A DNA stretch of 64,000 nucleotides. It comes from Ananas comosus. Taxonomy: Eukaryota > Streptophyta > Magnoliopsida > Poales > Bromeliaceae. Below the pieces are notes generated by a model. That model did not search any database, had not been told where the DNA came from, and saw nothing but the letters and a program-made list of their open reading frames with translations. The position numbers were made by a program, and so were the translations under genes. Shown here in pieces: positions 1-11,912 of this stretch; the stretch's first letter is position 1; each line of letters opens with the position of its first letter. The stretch covers positions 3,036,144-3,100,143 of the forward strand of contig NC_033629.1 of assembly GCF_001540865.1 (NCBI RefSeq), read 5' to 3'.

Positions 1-162
1 GAAGTTTGAGTTGGTATCTATTAAAAAGGAAGCAAAAAGTTTGTGTGCCTATTTCGAGATGGCTTGGAGTACTAATATCTACTTCATTTTTTTTGTTTTT
101 TAGGTCTTTACAAGAGAATTCCACCTCCCTATTGGTCAATGGTCAATTCAAGCATTGCATGA
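1..162 (+). CDS. 3' end of an unidentified protein-coding gene (partial)
   Basis: Two exons at the window edge read as the C-terminal end of a protein. The first is open from base 2 to 68 (KFELVSIKKEAK, then SLCAYFEMAW). A GT donor lies at 69-70, then a short pyrimidine-rich intron with its TAG acceptor at 101-103. The second exon, 104-162, reads LYKRIPPPYWSMVNSSIA and stops with TGA at 160-162. The phase joins cleanly: A at 68 plus GT at 104-105 gives Ser. The 34-bp intron is unusually short for a plant, so the splice needs transcript support. I do not recognise the family. An alternative is unspliced non-coding sequence that happens to stay open. Confidence 0.4.
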
Positions 163-1637
163 GGTATTAGGGTTTGAGAAACATTTTTTTTTTTTCTTTT
201 ATAGATTACAGAGAGATAATAATAATCTTTTTCTTCAACCTGAGCTCTAGGAATGTAGTTCATTTATTTTACTCTTATTTTCTTATCAATTTATTGTCAA
301 AAGAGAACTAGTGGCAATTTATTCTTTTATTGTTATCTATTAGGGCATATAAAATAATGAAAACGAGTTAAGGGCCGCACGATGTGGCTGACATAAAATA
401 TTTTAGCAGTAAAATTTAGTTAATCTTTCTACACTTTTATAAAATTTTATTAGCCTGGTTATTAATTAAATTAATTTAAATAAAACTAATTTAAATGTGT
501 ATATGTGTAACATGAATTTTTGCAAGAGCTAATTTATGAGTCAGTAAATGACTAATAGTCTGGGTATTAAATAATTAAAATAATTAGAACACAATTCAAC
601 AAGTATATATAAAAAGAAATTTTTTAAAGATATTTAATTACTTAATTAAGAAAACTTTTATAGGAACTCAATGATAATTAGATAATAACATAATTAAAAT
701 AATTTAAACAAGGTCGGCTTAAAAAAAGTAAAACTCGTAAAAAGAAGGTAAGAGAAATATAAGAGCTATTAGTAATTAAAATATTTTATAAAGATACTTG
801 TATAAAGGAGTAAAAGAAGAAACTAGAGAAATTTCACTTGTATACCCCAAAAAGGGGTGTAGATCCTACACCTTCCATCCTATTCACAAAAATATAAATA
901 ATTTTAGTAAAAGTAAAAAAATTGATGTGACAAATAGAAAATTAATGGCCATTGAATGAAATGGGTGTAAGATGTACACCAAATTTTAGGGTATACCAAT
1001 AGTATTGCTCAAACTATTGGGCTAAATTACACTTTTGGTCCTCAAACTATACAGTGTGTGACCGTTAGTCTTTCAACTTTAATTTGTAGCAATTTTTGAC
1101 TTGTCTAAATTATGGCAGTCAAGTCCCATAACATAATTTCATTCATTAAATATTAATGTGTCGCTGATATAAAAATTTATAGACTTTTTTAAATTTTAGA
1201 ACGAAGAGGGTGCAAGATGTATATTCTTTTTTCAGGCCTATAGATCGTGTTTTCTATCCGCAACTACTTTTTCTTACAACAGAATCAGAAGTTTCAAATT
1301 AAAGCTTCTGCTTTCTTCTACTGAGGTTGTACTCTTTTTTTGTTTGTATCGCACTTTGCTAAGATTATTGCAGCTAAGATTGAAAATAAAATTAGAATCA
1401 ATAGACCCTTATATTGAGGGTCCCCAGATTTTGTGGGGGTGCTCGTTCCACGACATACGTTGAATAAAATTCAAAGATTCAAATATTCAAAGAGATACGT
1501 CGAATAAGATGTTTCATACACCCAAATATGGCCTAAAAATATTCGATCCGTGGAAATGTGATATCGCGGGGCCTCTAGTATTTGTTTTTTTTTTACTGGG
1601 CCAACAGGAATGCAATAATTTAAAAAGATAAAAAAAA
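163..1637. other. AT-rich intergenic sequence
   Basis: I see no gene here. The sequence just after base 162 could be 3'UTR of the partial gene. Around 840-1010 the text resembles TE-derived filler. No terminal repeats could be paired. Confidence 0.4.
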
Positions 1638-2028
1638 GGTTAATTCCATACAAGTCCTTACAAATATAGTAAATTATAAATATATTTGTGTAATTTTTAT
1701 ATATTATTTCTGTAAAAGTTTTGATATTTTTATATGTCCCTATGATTTATTACCGTTAAATTATTGTTTACTTTATAAGTGAAATAATTTTATTGGCATC
1801 ACAAATATGGCCCTGTCCCAACTCTTAATTAAGTCAATTAATCTCGTTAACTGACTAGGTTTAAATATTTTATATATGTTTAACTAATTTTTTTGAACGA
1901 ATCCTAACGGTAGGGACATATTTGAAGATTTTAGAATTTTTATAGAAACAATATATAAAAATTAAATTTTATAGAAATATATTTGTAATTCAATATATTT
2001 ATAATAACAAATATGAAATTAACCTTAA
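1638..2028. mobile_element. Small non-autonomous Mutator-like element
   Basis: The left end (AAGGTTAATTCCATACAAGT) and the reverse complement of the right end (AAGGTTAATTTCATATTTGT) are similar inverted termini. Inside each end, phrases such as 'gtccctatgatttattaccg' and 'aacggtagggacatatttg' also pair inversely. Phrases of the interior, for example 'cacaaatatggccctgtccc', resemble the subterminal DNA of the large MULE at 47430-51930. A clean 9-bp target duplication was not found. Confidence 0.5.
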
Positions 2029-2078
2029 ACAAAACACGGCAAGTCATTAGCCAATGAGAGTGTCATATATTCTTATGA

Positions 2079-2620
2079 GAGTGGGCTGGTATGCTTCTGG
2101 AAGCACGGAGCCCTCCGTGTTTCCAAGTTGTTTTCGATGTTCGGACTTTTGAATCGACAATCGGCTCCGTTAGAGTTGATCTAGAGTATTTGAAGTATCT
2201 AAAAAATAAATTTTATGATTTTTCGATATCATTTGCCTAGTGATCGAAGCGGCTCAAAATCAATAATTTTAATAGCCGTGGTGAGCCGTTTGCAAGTTTA
2301 ACGGTGTAGAAATATCCAAATCACATGAAATTTTGATAGAAAATTTTTTATACCATATAAAACAAGATCAATAACTTTGATATAAAATTTTAATGTCATA
2401 TCATCATATTTTATAAGATTTTTATTTTCAGCCGTTGATTTTGAGCCACTTCGATCACTAGGCAAATGATATCGAAAAATCGTAAAATTTATTTTCTAAA
2501 TACTTCAAATACTCTAGATCAAGTCTAACGGAGCCGATCGTCGATTCGAAAGTCCGAACATCGAAAACAACTTGGAAGCACGGAGCGCTCCGTACTTCCA
2601 GAAGCATACCAGACGCACTC
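2079..2620. mobile_element. Mutator-type foldback MITE with 9-bp target duplication
   Basis: A 542-bp element has long terminal inverted repeats of roughly 170 bp or more, starting GAGTGGGCTGG at the left and GAGTGCGTCTGG on the complement of the right end. It is flanked by perfect 9-bp repeats TTCTTATGA at 2070-2078 and 2621-2629. A 9-bp duplication with long terminal repeats is diagnostic of Mutator-like elements. It has no coding capacity. A diverged relative lies at 43183-43719, and a partial one at about 54500-54690. Confidence 0.85.
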
Positions 2621-2752
2621 TTCTTATGATGGGTAATATCTGTTGGTCATGACTCTGTTGACTATTTTGCTTTGGAGTTATCCTTTTCCGGATAAGAGTA
2701 GTTGTTATCCATTTCACCTTTCACGGAACTAAATTATGTGAGTTTAATGAGT

Positions 2753-2789
<37 letters not shown>
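2753..2789. repeat. (GAT)n microsatellite
   Basis: About twelve uninterrupted trinucleotide repeats between the MITE and downstream AT-rich DNA. Confidence 0.9.
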
Positions 2790-4904
2790 GTTCTAGACGC
2801 AACGCATAATTCTCTCTGTTGATCGCGTTTATCTCTTGTTTGACTATTGGGTTAACAAATAGATTGCTATTCACAACAAACACTAATTTCCTTTTTCCTT
2901 TATTTGGGTAAAGAGGTTTGAACTTTTAATTTTGATAATAATTATATGTCCCAAACTTTATTAGATAGTTCGATACGCTATTCTCCTCGATTAAAATTAT
3001 TAATTAGTTTTATAAAGCTTTACAACACAAATAGATTTATTTTTTGTATTCTTTCGTGTAAAAAAAAGTGTTAAAAATTAAAATTTGGTTCTACATATTC
3101 TTCACTCATCATGTTTAGTTATGAAAATTAGAAGAAAAATATATATTCTGCATTCCCCACTGCATCCAACCAAACTGCGCCTTGTAATGGGCTTTTGGGT
3201 TCATCTAACTCACTCGCACCATATATTTAGGCTATTTTATTGGTCGGATTTCAATCGCGAAGATATTGTGACACCCTGCTTTCTATAGAGATTACACATC
3301 ATACGAATACTCTAGTCTTAATCCGCTTAACTCTCTAATATATATAATATATCTAATATACATGACTATTTTAAATTCTAAGAATGTCACGGATATAGAA
3401 CTATAAAAAGTTATGGATCATTATATAGAAATAAAAACCTAGAATGCCTTATATTCTCACTTGAGATTGAGGAGATGGACTACTTTTTTTTTTTCAAAAA
3501 AAAAAAAATCTTTCATTTTCTAAGGTGTTGCTCAAGCTACTGCAACAATAACAAGAGTGTTGTTGTGTTCCATAGACTAAAACATGCGAACAATAATAAA
3601 ATGGACAAATCAAGATGAATTATTATCCAGACAAAAAAGCCATCACAGACGAGGACATGTTGCCATCTGGGATTAATAAAGTCTAACTAAAAGATTTTTG
3701 ATAATCTAACAAGTACTTAAAAAAAGAGATTAAAGAATTTGTTAGTGAGTTTTCGTCGTGTCACATTATTTAATTTGCCTACGATGGATATATATACACA
3801 ATATATTACTGTAACGACTTAGCCTACTAATATTTAATATCGTGGTCACATGTGGCTGGGAACGAAATCAGGAATTAAATTCGAGGGGATCAAAAATACA
3901 AAATATATTTATCTTTAAAAAATTTGTAAAGCAAATTATAATAAATGTTCGATATACAGGGCACAAGCTTTTTACTCTCTTTTTTTTTTTTTTTTTTTTT
4001 TGACTTTGGCCTCTAAAATTTATAGTATTTAATTTTATTTTATTACACCATAAATGAGGACTTTTATGTAGATTTTAAAAAGTTGAGAAGGGCCATTGCC
4101 ACCTTAAGCTTCTCAATAATTTCGGCTCTGCATTAAATTCTTGCACTCTTTCACATTATCTGAAATAGAACTATTTAAATGTTATGCTTATATTTCATCT
4201 ATTATTCCAAAAAAAAAAATCTTAATTTTTAACCCAAAAAAAGAAATCTATAGCGCTAGCATTATCAACCTTAAATGTTTTCTATTTGTTTTTGTTTTTG
4301 TTTTTTTGTTATTTTTCAAAAAATCAGGAGCGTAATCTTCTAATATCCTAATCCTATCCCCAGTACTCTCATTGAGACTTGAACCTACACTCTCATCCTA
4401 TGTCTTATTAATGGAAACATTGTCACAATCGCTCTCCGATATAGCGAATTACGGATAAGATAAGTCGTTTTTGATGATGAAGTTTTTAATTAATAATTCA
4501 TATGGTTAGATATAACCTAAAATATTTTAAATTTTTCAACATCAAATTTTATAATTTTTTAAATTATTATAAAACTCATCTAGTGGGTATGGACTGTCAA
4601 AATCGAATGATCTCCTTATAACAAAGAATAATATTTTTAAATTTGAGATCGGAGTTGTTGATCTTGATTTATATAGTAAATTAAAAGATTCTTCTGTACC
4701 GTTAATTCGGAAATACTTCACACTGGCCGTTTAAAAATATAAATTTTGAAACTCGTTAACCCTAAGCTATGTATAATGTCAAAAAATTTATAAATTTTAG
4801 CTAGTAAAAAAATTGAATTCTTTAAATTATATTTAATAATATCAATCATTGATTTGAAATTTTATTTTTAAAAATAATTTATGAATGCGAAAAACCACCT
4901 TACA
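2790..4904. other. Intergenic repeat-derived DNA
   Basis: No gene is visible. The stretch at 2895-3170 shares phrases with 18120-18320 (for example 'aaaattattaatta' and 'ttataaagctttacaacaca'), so both are copies of one dispersed repeat. 3983-4001 is a long T tract. Frequent stops and AT richness argue against coding. Confidence 0.4.
3270..3400 (-). mobile_element. Decayed TRIM LTR fragment
   Basis: Begins 'gtgacaccctgct' and ends near 'gaatgtcac', with 'ccgcttaactctctaat' and 'gactattttaaattcta' in the same order as the TRIM LTR at 32595-32768. It looks like a heavily mutated minus-orientation copy of that family. The match is by eye only. Confidence 0.35.
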
Positions 4905-5290
4905 TAGGACTTGGTCAAATACATTGTATTATATTCACAGCTCACACATCCACATCCCCACACTGGAGTCAACGAGGACCAGTCTCAGTGGGGACGGGCC
5001 CCACCCCACCCCCACGCGACCCCACCGCGCACGCGCAGGTCAACAACGCCCGCGGAGACCGACACGTGTCCCTATCGGTGGCTCCGATCTCACCGACACG
5101 TGTCGGCCCCTCGTCCCGTCTCAGCCGCGACGGCGTACGCAGAGATGCCCCTCGAGGCAAGAGCCTAATGAATGCGGGGGTGGTGGGCCCCACCCGCCTA
5201 TCGTACATTTTGACCAATCATAAATTCGCCAAAAAAAAGAGAGGAGAAAATTCACAAATGATCTCGGCCGTCCGTTATTCTGACGGCTAA
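4905..5290. promoter_or_regulatory. GC-rich W-box/G-box island upstream of the WRKY gene
   Basis: A sharply bounded GC-rich island in AT-rich DNA contains three TTGACC W-box cores (complement at 4913-4918, complement at 5038-5043, forward at 5210-5215). It also contains two perfect G-boxes CACGTG, each within GACACGTGTC (5063-5068 and 5097-5102), and a CCAAT at 5214-5218. W-boxes bind WRKY factors; G-boxes bind bZIP/bHLH factors. The island ends about 1.6 kb before the WRKY start at 6891, so auto- or cross-regulation of that gene is a reasonable inference. The overlapping open frames here look like by-products of GC content. It could also be the promoter of a lost gene or part of a transposon. 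Confidence 0.4.
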
Positions 5291-6459
5291 GATCATCCGG
5301 GGAGCACTAACCTTTTAATTTGGGGAAAATGATGGGGTTTATTTACCGCTTGGGTGGTGAAAAATTTGTTGGGACCCCTTCAGCTAAAGACGATTTTCAA
5401 ATTGACCCCTTAATTTTTGTTTCTCTAGATAATTTTTTTAAAAAAATTTTAAACATTTTCATATTAAACTAATTTGGAAACTCTACTAATGATTTACTTT
5501 TCACCGAATAAAAAGTACAAATTTTCTTAAAAATTAACGGTCGTCAAATTTAAAGTAAACGACAAATCTTAACTTAAACACTAATGATGGGCGCATTTCT
5601 AAATGCCCTACTGTTGAGGGAGCTGAATATAATTTTTACCCTTTTTTTTTACCCTTTAAAAGATTTAAAATATACATATATATATTCCTACATAAGTTGA
5701 CTAGTAACTTTTCACTATTAGGACCATTATGCCCCTACAAATAATTTTTTTTTCTAGATACTTTGAATGAGGATGTACTATTTATGTAGAATAATCAAAT
5801 AAACATGTTTAAAATAAAATAGATATTAAATATAATTAAAAGAATATTTATTCTGGTGTACAATGATCATTTTATATTAAAATAAATTAATTTTAATCCG
5901 TCAACTGATATAGAGAGATTTATTTATAAATTATAAAAATTTAGAGGGATATATTCATAATAAAAATATATAGAACTTATCTATAATATACATTGCATTC
6001 AACTACCAAATTCTTTAAACTTTAATTTTAGTATTTAATGGCTCTCTAGTAAACTAATTATTTATTTTAATAAATTTATAGCTACATAAACTATATAAAA
6101 TATACCAATTAAATATGTAAAGATAAACTATGTATTTAAATTTTTAAAGTTGAAAAAAATCATTAACCAGCTCAAATGATCAAATCAAATAAATTAAAGT
6201 ATCAGAAAATAAAATTAAAATTCTTAAAAATTAGATAGTTAAAGTAAAATGGGTGATAGTTGAGATAAGTTATATTATACACTTTTTACCTATATTTAAT
6301 AGTAAAATAATTTTATAAGAATAGCTATGTAACAATTTCAGTGCTTTGTAGGGACAAATATGCAATTAACCCCTTTTTTTCCATTATTTTAATGTGCACC
6401 CTCTCAAACCCGAATCTATTACTTTAGTCCCTGGGAATGGAGTGGACTGATAATATTAC
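5291..6459. other. AT-rich intergenic DNA before the WRKY promoter
   Basis: No gene is seen. The phrases 'gggaccccttcagc' and 'aaattgacccctta' recall the subterminal text of small DNA elements elsewhere in the window. A full element could not be delimited. Confidence 0.35.
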
Positions 6460-6890
6460 ACATATAATATAGAAAAAATAAAATAATAATTATAGTTAGT
6501 AAAAAAAAAAAAGAAAAAGATGGAAATTTTTCATCTGCATTTGGTCTTCCCCTTCACACCTCCCAATCCCACCAAAGGCCATGGAAACACCACCACCCCT
6601 TCTTCCTCTTCTCCCCCACCTCCATTTTGGCTCTTCCCCCAAATCCATGGTGAGCTCTCCTTTTCTGGTTTAATTTATGGTGTGATTTTGATGCAAAACA
6701 ATCTATAAAAGAACCTCTTTTTTGTTGTGTTGTTTTTGTTCCTTTTTAGATCAACCAAATCTTCAAAAGAAAGGAAAAAAAAAAAGGAAAAAAAAAATCT
6801 GATCTTGGTTGCTTTTTTTCTTCTTTTTATTTTTCAGATGCTGAATCACTGAGATTTGTAAGGCTTGGTTTGTGTTGATCTTGGTCTGAG
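6460..6890 (+). promoter_or_regulatory. WRKY core promoter, 5'UTR intron and upstream ORFs
   Basis: A TATA-like run (TATAATATAG, about 6462-6471) precedes a pyrimidine-rich leader. A GTGAGC donor at 6650 and a polypyrimidine tract ending TTTTCAG at 6837 mark a probable 188-bp 5'UTR intron. If transcription starts before 6520, the leader has an upstream ATG at 6520. After splicing it stays open for about 56 codons and stops with TGA at 6876-6878, just before the main ATG. A second tiny frame (ATG at 6838, four codons) lies after the acceptor. Both would be expected to lower translation. The start site is inferred, not seen. Confidence 0.5.
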
Positions 6891-8428
6891 ATGGAGGAGG
6901 TGGAAGAAGCTAATAAGGCAGCTGTTGAGAGCTGCTACAGAGTTCTAACCCTTCTTTCCCACTCCCAGGATCATCCAATTCAGCATAAGATTGTTGTAGC
7001 AGAGACAGGGGAAGCTGTTTCCAGGTTCAGAAGAGTTGCTTCCATTCTCAGCAACTGCAAGGGCCATGCCAGGGTCAGAACTGAAAAGAAACCCCTGCCC
7101 AAATTCAACCACAGAATCTTCTTGGATTTCCCATCATCCACTAGTAGCAGATTAGATAATAGCCAAAGATCACAGTTTGGTGCTGTTTCAAGGGCCACAA
7201 CAGCCCAATTGAGCCCCAAGCTGTTCATCGAGAAGCAGCCGGTTCCGGAATTGGATTCGACTCCTAAGTTAGCCCATTTCCAGCTCGCGCCGCAGCCCGG
7301 GCCTTTCCACTTCCAGTTCCAGCAGCATGTGAGGTTCCAGAATGAGGTCTTCCGGAGGGCCGGCAATGAGATAAGCTTCAAGATCGAGGAGTCGAGCCGC
7401 GGGGGGGCGACCGCGTCGTCGAACACGAACCGGTCGTTCCTGTCCTCGCTGAGCGTGGACGGCGAGGCGTTCAGTCTGATCGGCGCGGCGCCAACGCCGC
7501 CGGACGTGGCGGCCGCGCGCCCCGCGCCTATCAAGAGGAAGTGTCATGGCAAAGGGGAGGATGGGAATGGCAAGTGCTCTAGCAGTGGGAGGTGCCATTG
7601 CTCGAAGAGGAGGTTGGATGAATCATAAAAGAGATATTGTATGTTACTACATTTGGATTTGGATTGGTTCATAGCAAATAATTTTCATTGTTTCATTGTT
7701 TTGGTAGGAAATTGAGAGTGAAGAGGTCCATTAAAGTGCCTGCCATTAGCAACAAGCTTGCTGATATTCCCCCTGATGAGTACTCATGGAGAAAGTATGG
7801 TCAGAAACCAATTAAAGGTTCTCCTCATCCCAGGTATGTTTACATGTTGTAATGAGATATTCTCGACTTAATTCTTTGTGCTGAGCATCAAATAGAATTG
7901 CTTGGGTAGCGAAATGATCACTAAAACTATTTCATGAAGTTCGTATTGTGATGTAAATTAGTGTTGAAGTAGGTTGGCTGCGGACTTTGTGGTGCCTCTT
8001 TATAGTTTAGATTCACATACTTGACTAGATATAAAAAATTTTGTTTACCAGATTGTTTATTTGCTGGTTACTATCAAAACAATGACGTAAAAGTCATATC
8101 GGTTCCCGCATTTGATGTGATAATTAGTGTGTTTGTCTTAGGTGGCTCATTTGTGTTGAAAACATTTACTTGGTAGTTTTGTATGTATTTTGGATTTATA
8201 TTCAGTTTTGTATCTTCTTTTGTCATCCCTGCTATTTCTCAATTACAGCAACTGACAAAGTTTACCACTAAAATTTGATTCAGGGGATACTACAAATGCA
8301 GCAGCATGAGGGGTTGCCCTGCGAGAAAGCATGTCGAGAGGTGCTTGGACGACCCTTCGATGCTCATTGTTACTTACGAGGGGGAGCACAACCATCAAAG
8401 ATCACAAGCTCAATCGGCGCAGACATAG
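6891..8428 (+). CDS. WRKY transcription factor, group IId (WRKY21/39/74-like)
   Basis: Three coding exons: 6891-7612, 7708-7833 and 8284-8428, all with GT-AG junctions in phase, giving 330 residues. The N-terminus ([14 protein letters not shown]) is typical of the IId subgroup. Residues 40-62 ([13 protein letters not shown]...GHARV) correspond to the calmodulin-binding C-motif, with HARV where HARF is usual. The basic Cys/His plant zinc cluster and NLS lie at about 218-243. WRKYGQK is at 268-274, and the zinc ligands are C288, C294, H318 and H320 (C-X5-C-X23-H-X-H). The second intron falls at the conserved PR/G position of the WRKY domain. The protein should act in the nucleus on W-box DNA, probably tuned by Ca2+/calmodulin. 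Length and domain order match intact family members. Upstream W-boxes at 4905-5290 suggest WRKY control. Confidence 0.93.
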
Positions 8429-11400
8429 AAGAGACTTTTTGAGTTGTATAACTGAAAGAAACCCATTCAAGCCTCTTGTTATGAAAAATGATCCGACTTG
8501 TGACCTTTTAACGGCGGAATAGAGATCCTGAAAAGCATTGAGAGTTCATTCCCCCTGTAAAAGCAGATAGAACATGGGCGCGTTCACGAGGTGTGGAAAG
8601 TGTTGATCCTCGCATTTTGGTAAGACTTGAGTTTGATCAATTGAGATTCCCGATGTAGTCTGATTGCGAAAATCTTTGATGTCAAAAGTTGGAAATTTGA
8701 AGCTGGAACTGTAGCTTCTGTAATCCTGGGGTGCAATGGAAGGTCATGAATTTGCTAAAAAAAATTTCTGCTAAATTGCATGTTTCAGAACTTCCCTTTC
8801 TCTTGCTTTTGTGCATGACTTAATCACAGCATACTCTATGGTAATTTTTTGCCATATAAAATTTGGTACATCTTCAACTTCTTCTGACACTTGAAACTTC
8901 CAAGAACCTTCCAGTTGATGCAGTTCTTGAGAATGCCATTGGTTTTGTTATCATGAACCACATGAACTGCAAGTACAATATCTTCTTCCTATGAAACCCT
9001 TATTTTGCGGGCGATGTTATTAACACAGTCATATTTACTATTAAGTAGGAGATTTATACTGTCTAAAATTAATGTTTGTTGGTTGGGGAACAGTTTTTTA
9101 TTAAATAGGTAGGCACTCCACATGGTACTTACAATAATAGCCCAATCTCATTAAGCCATGTAATCTTACAAATGTCAAATCAAAGATAATAAGATAATTC
9201 CAAGTAGAAAAAGATGAGAGGAAAAAGAAAGAAATTTGTTTTTGTACTTCTATGTAAGATGGCAATATGTGATTGGATGTTATAAAGCCAATCATTTAAT
9301 TCTCTGCTAATGTTGATTAAAAAGCCCAAAATTTTGGATACCATTTCCTTTTCTTTTCCTCATAATGTTGATGAGACATTGAGTAGAGAACTGGAGATTT
9401 TAGCTAACCAAGTTTGGTGCAGTATAAGCATTGACTATAATCCAAATCAAAACAAGATAAGAAAGGGTCCTAACATAACTTGTCATAATATATTTACCCA
9501 TATGCTTGGATATAAATATATCTGACTTTAACTAATCAGCATTAACACTCTTGGAATCAAGCTAGTAATAATATCGAACCATAACAAAAGCGCGTGCTAA
9601 AGACGCGATTACAAACTAAACTAAGAGGCTTTTGATCTTCATGTTCTTCTTTTGCCTTGGAATAGAAACCAAGTTTTAAGTATATTTAAACCTGGATAAG
9701 GGGATTGCATCGGAGATCGGTAACGTTTAGCTTTAAGTCAAATTAATCTAATCCGTGATATGCCGCCGACCAATCAAGTTTGTTAACAAACAGCTAAGGA
9801 TGAATTATTCTATGGTTGTCTTATTGCCTTTTCTGGGTTCTGAAGCAATCTTGTGCCTTTGCTTTTCTACATTGTAAATGATCCACTTGGCCATAAGTTG
9901 GGCTAAAATTTCTACAGCTAGATTCTTTCTGAGATTTTCTTTTGTTTTGTTTTCTTTTTTTCCCCTTCTATCTTCTCTTAATCTTGATTAATTTTTCTAC
10001 CAATGCGACGAAAACGCATAAATTTTGCCTTGACATCCAATTGGTGCTTAATCCGCACGCAAAATGTCATAATTAAGCTTGGATTATTGTATTGTAGTAT
10101 GATTGTTATATTTTAATGGAGTGGTGGTGCTCAAGGACATGACTTGTATATGGAATCTTGACCTTGCATTAATGCAAAACATTTTTTAAAGCTCATCAAA
10201 TATTTGGCACTAATCTCGATGTGAACGCGGAATTAAACAACTCTTAGACTTAATCCAGAGCTAGGTTGAGCTGCAAATAGGGTGATTTACAAATTAGAAA
10301 TGCTTGGGACCATTCAAATTGTCCATATGAGCTAAAAAACTACACTCTGAGGAATTAGTAATCTAAGAAGAGATGTAGCTTTCTAAAGGGAAAAAAAAAA
10401 ATGTCGAAAGAACCAAATCTTATAAAAAATTCTTCAACAGCAAGAATTAAAAATTTCAGCTAGATGTCCTTTATATAATACTTGAGCTAGTCTTGCGAAT
10501 CGCGATATAAATATCGCTTAATTTAATTTGTAAACAGGTTTTAAAATTTTACTGACTCTGAGGATTTCCAACAATTGTCAGATACTAACAAAACAACAGC
10601 CCCAGAAATCTACATAGAGATTATGTAAAGGAACCTCCTCAAACTATAGGCCATTTTCAAGTATTTCCCTTGAACCTTTGTTTTAAATAATAATTAACAA
10701 CTCCACAACATTTTATTCTTTCAATCTAAATCCTACTTAAAATAATTGAAGATTTAGCTGAATTTAATGATCATCCTATAAAATTCATTTGATCTGAACA
10801 TTTATTAATTGATTGATTAAAGTGCAGAGTTTCTTTTAACAGTTAACAATTAATAACTCGCAGAATCGTCGGAACAAATCCTCGAAGTCAATTTAGAAAA
10901 ATAACTCAAATGAAAACAACTTAGAAGGTGATGAGATCTCACCCAATTAGTTGAAGAGTCTACTTCAGAATTATGGCCTTTTATTTAGTCCCATGCATGC
11001 AATCTTTTTCTTCCCCCCACCACCCCCCAAAGAAATAAATAAATGAAGGGCTCCCATCACAATCCTGCACTGAATTATATCAGAATACAAACATTCTTTC
11101 TTCTGGCAGAAACTGAAGTGCTTGGTCTGGAAACTGCATAACACCATAAATGGGACAAATCAATGTGTGAGAAATTCTCCAACCCAATTGCAGGAATCTG
11201 ATTGTCCAATTGCAGTACTAGAATATTATGATCACATCAAGCATGAAATTTTTATGAGCTTAGCATGATTTTTAGGTTACCACTTATGTCCACTTCACAA
11301 TACATAAAAAAAAGGGTTAAACTGCATATGTGTTCCTACAGTGCAGTGGAATTGACAAATTCATTACTACATAGTTTTAGTTACTAAATACATCTCTCAA

Positions 11401-11444
11401 GAGCACTTTGAAGTTGACTTATTATTTTCTATGAAATGATCATT
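8429..11444. other. WRKY 3'UTR followed by gene-free DNA
   Basis: Probably 3'UTR to about 8770; beyond it only AT-rich sequence with frequent stops. Short open frames at 9101-9525 have no recognisable motif or splice support. Confidence 0.5.
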
Positions 11445-11912
11445 TTGTCCTTGCGTACTATTTGGCTGGACGTAAGTGTAAATGCACCACAGTCGAAAAT
11501 ATATGCAGTCGGATATGCAGCAGCTGTAGTTATATGCATTTTATAGAAATCGCTACAACGATAAAGAATTTGTTTGATTGTATGCAATTGAGAAATGCAT
11601 TTATAAAATTACAATAATTTATGTATTAGGTGGTTGGATTGCTCCCAATGTAGGGGAAAAAAAAAGATAGTTTATGCTTAAAAGGTGATTAAAGAGGTAA
11701 GGTTTATCTTTTATTTAAAGTTATTTTTGTTTACTGCTGCACTTACAACTATAGTCAAGTCGGGTATAGTTCTAACTATTGTAATTGAGATTTTTTGTGC
11801 AGTTCAACCTATTGCAGATATATTCAAACACATCAAACTAAACATCTAATTTGGATCTGAATATAATTATAATTATAGCGCGGTTGCAATAACAGACAAC
11901 CAAACATCCCCT
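11445..11912. mobile_element. Probable PIF/Harbinger-type MITE
   Basis: The right end reads, on the complement, GGGGATGTTTGGTTGTC, a terminus common in Harbinger MITEs, and is followed by TTAA. The interior ('gagaaatgcatttataaaatt', 'ggttggattgctcccaatg') matches 13981-14350 in order. The left border is approximate. Confidence 0.4.

Noticed and set aside
4885..5290. Overlapping open frames of 82-112 residues on both strands
   Set aside because: They arise from GC-rich low-complexity DNA; no domain, no shared codon bias, no splice logic.
6980..7598. Long antisense frames opposite the WRKY gene
   Set aside because: Shadows of the WRKY exon 1; the plus strand has the full family architecture.
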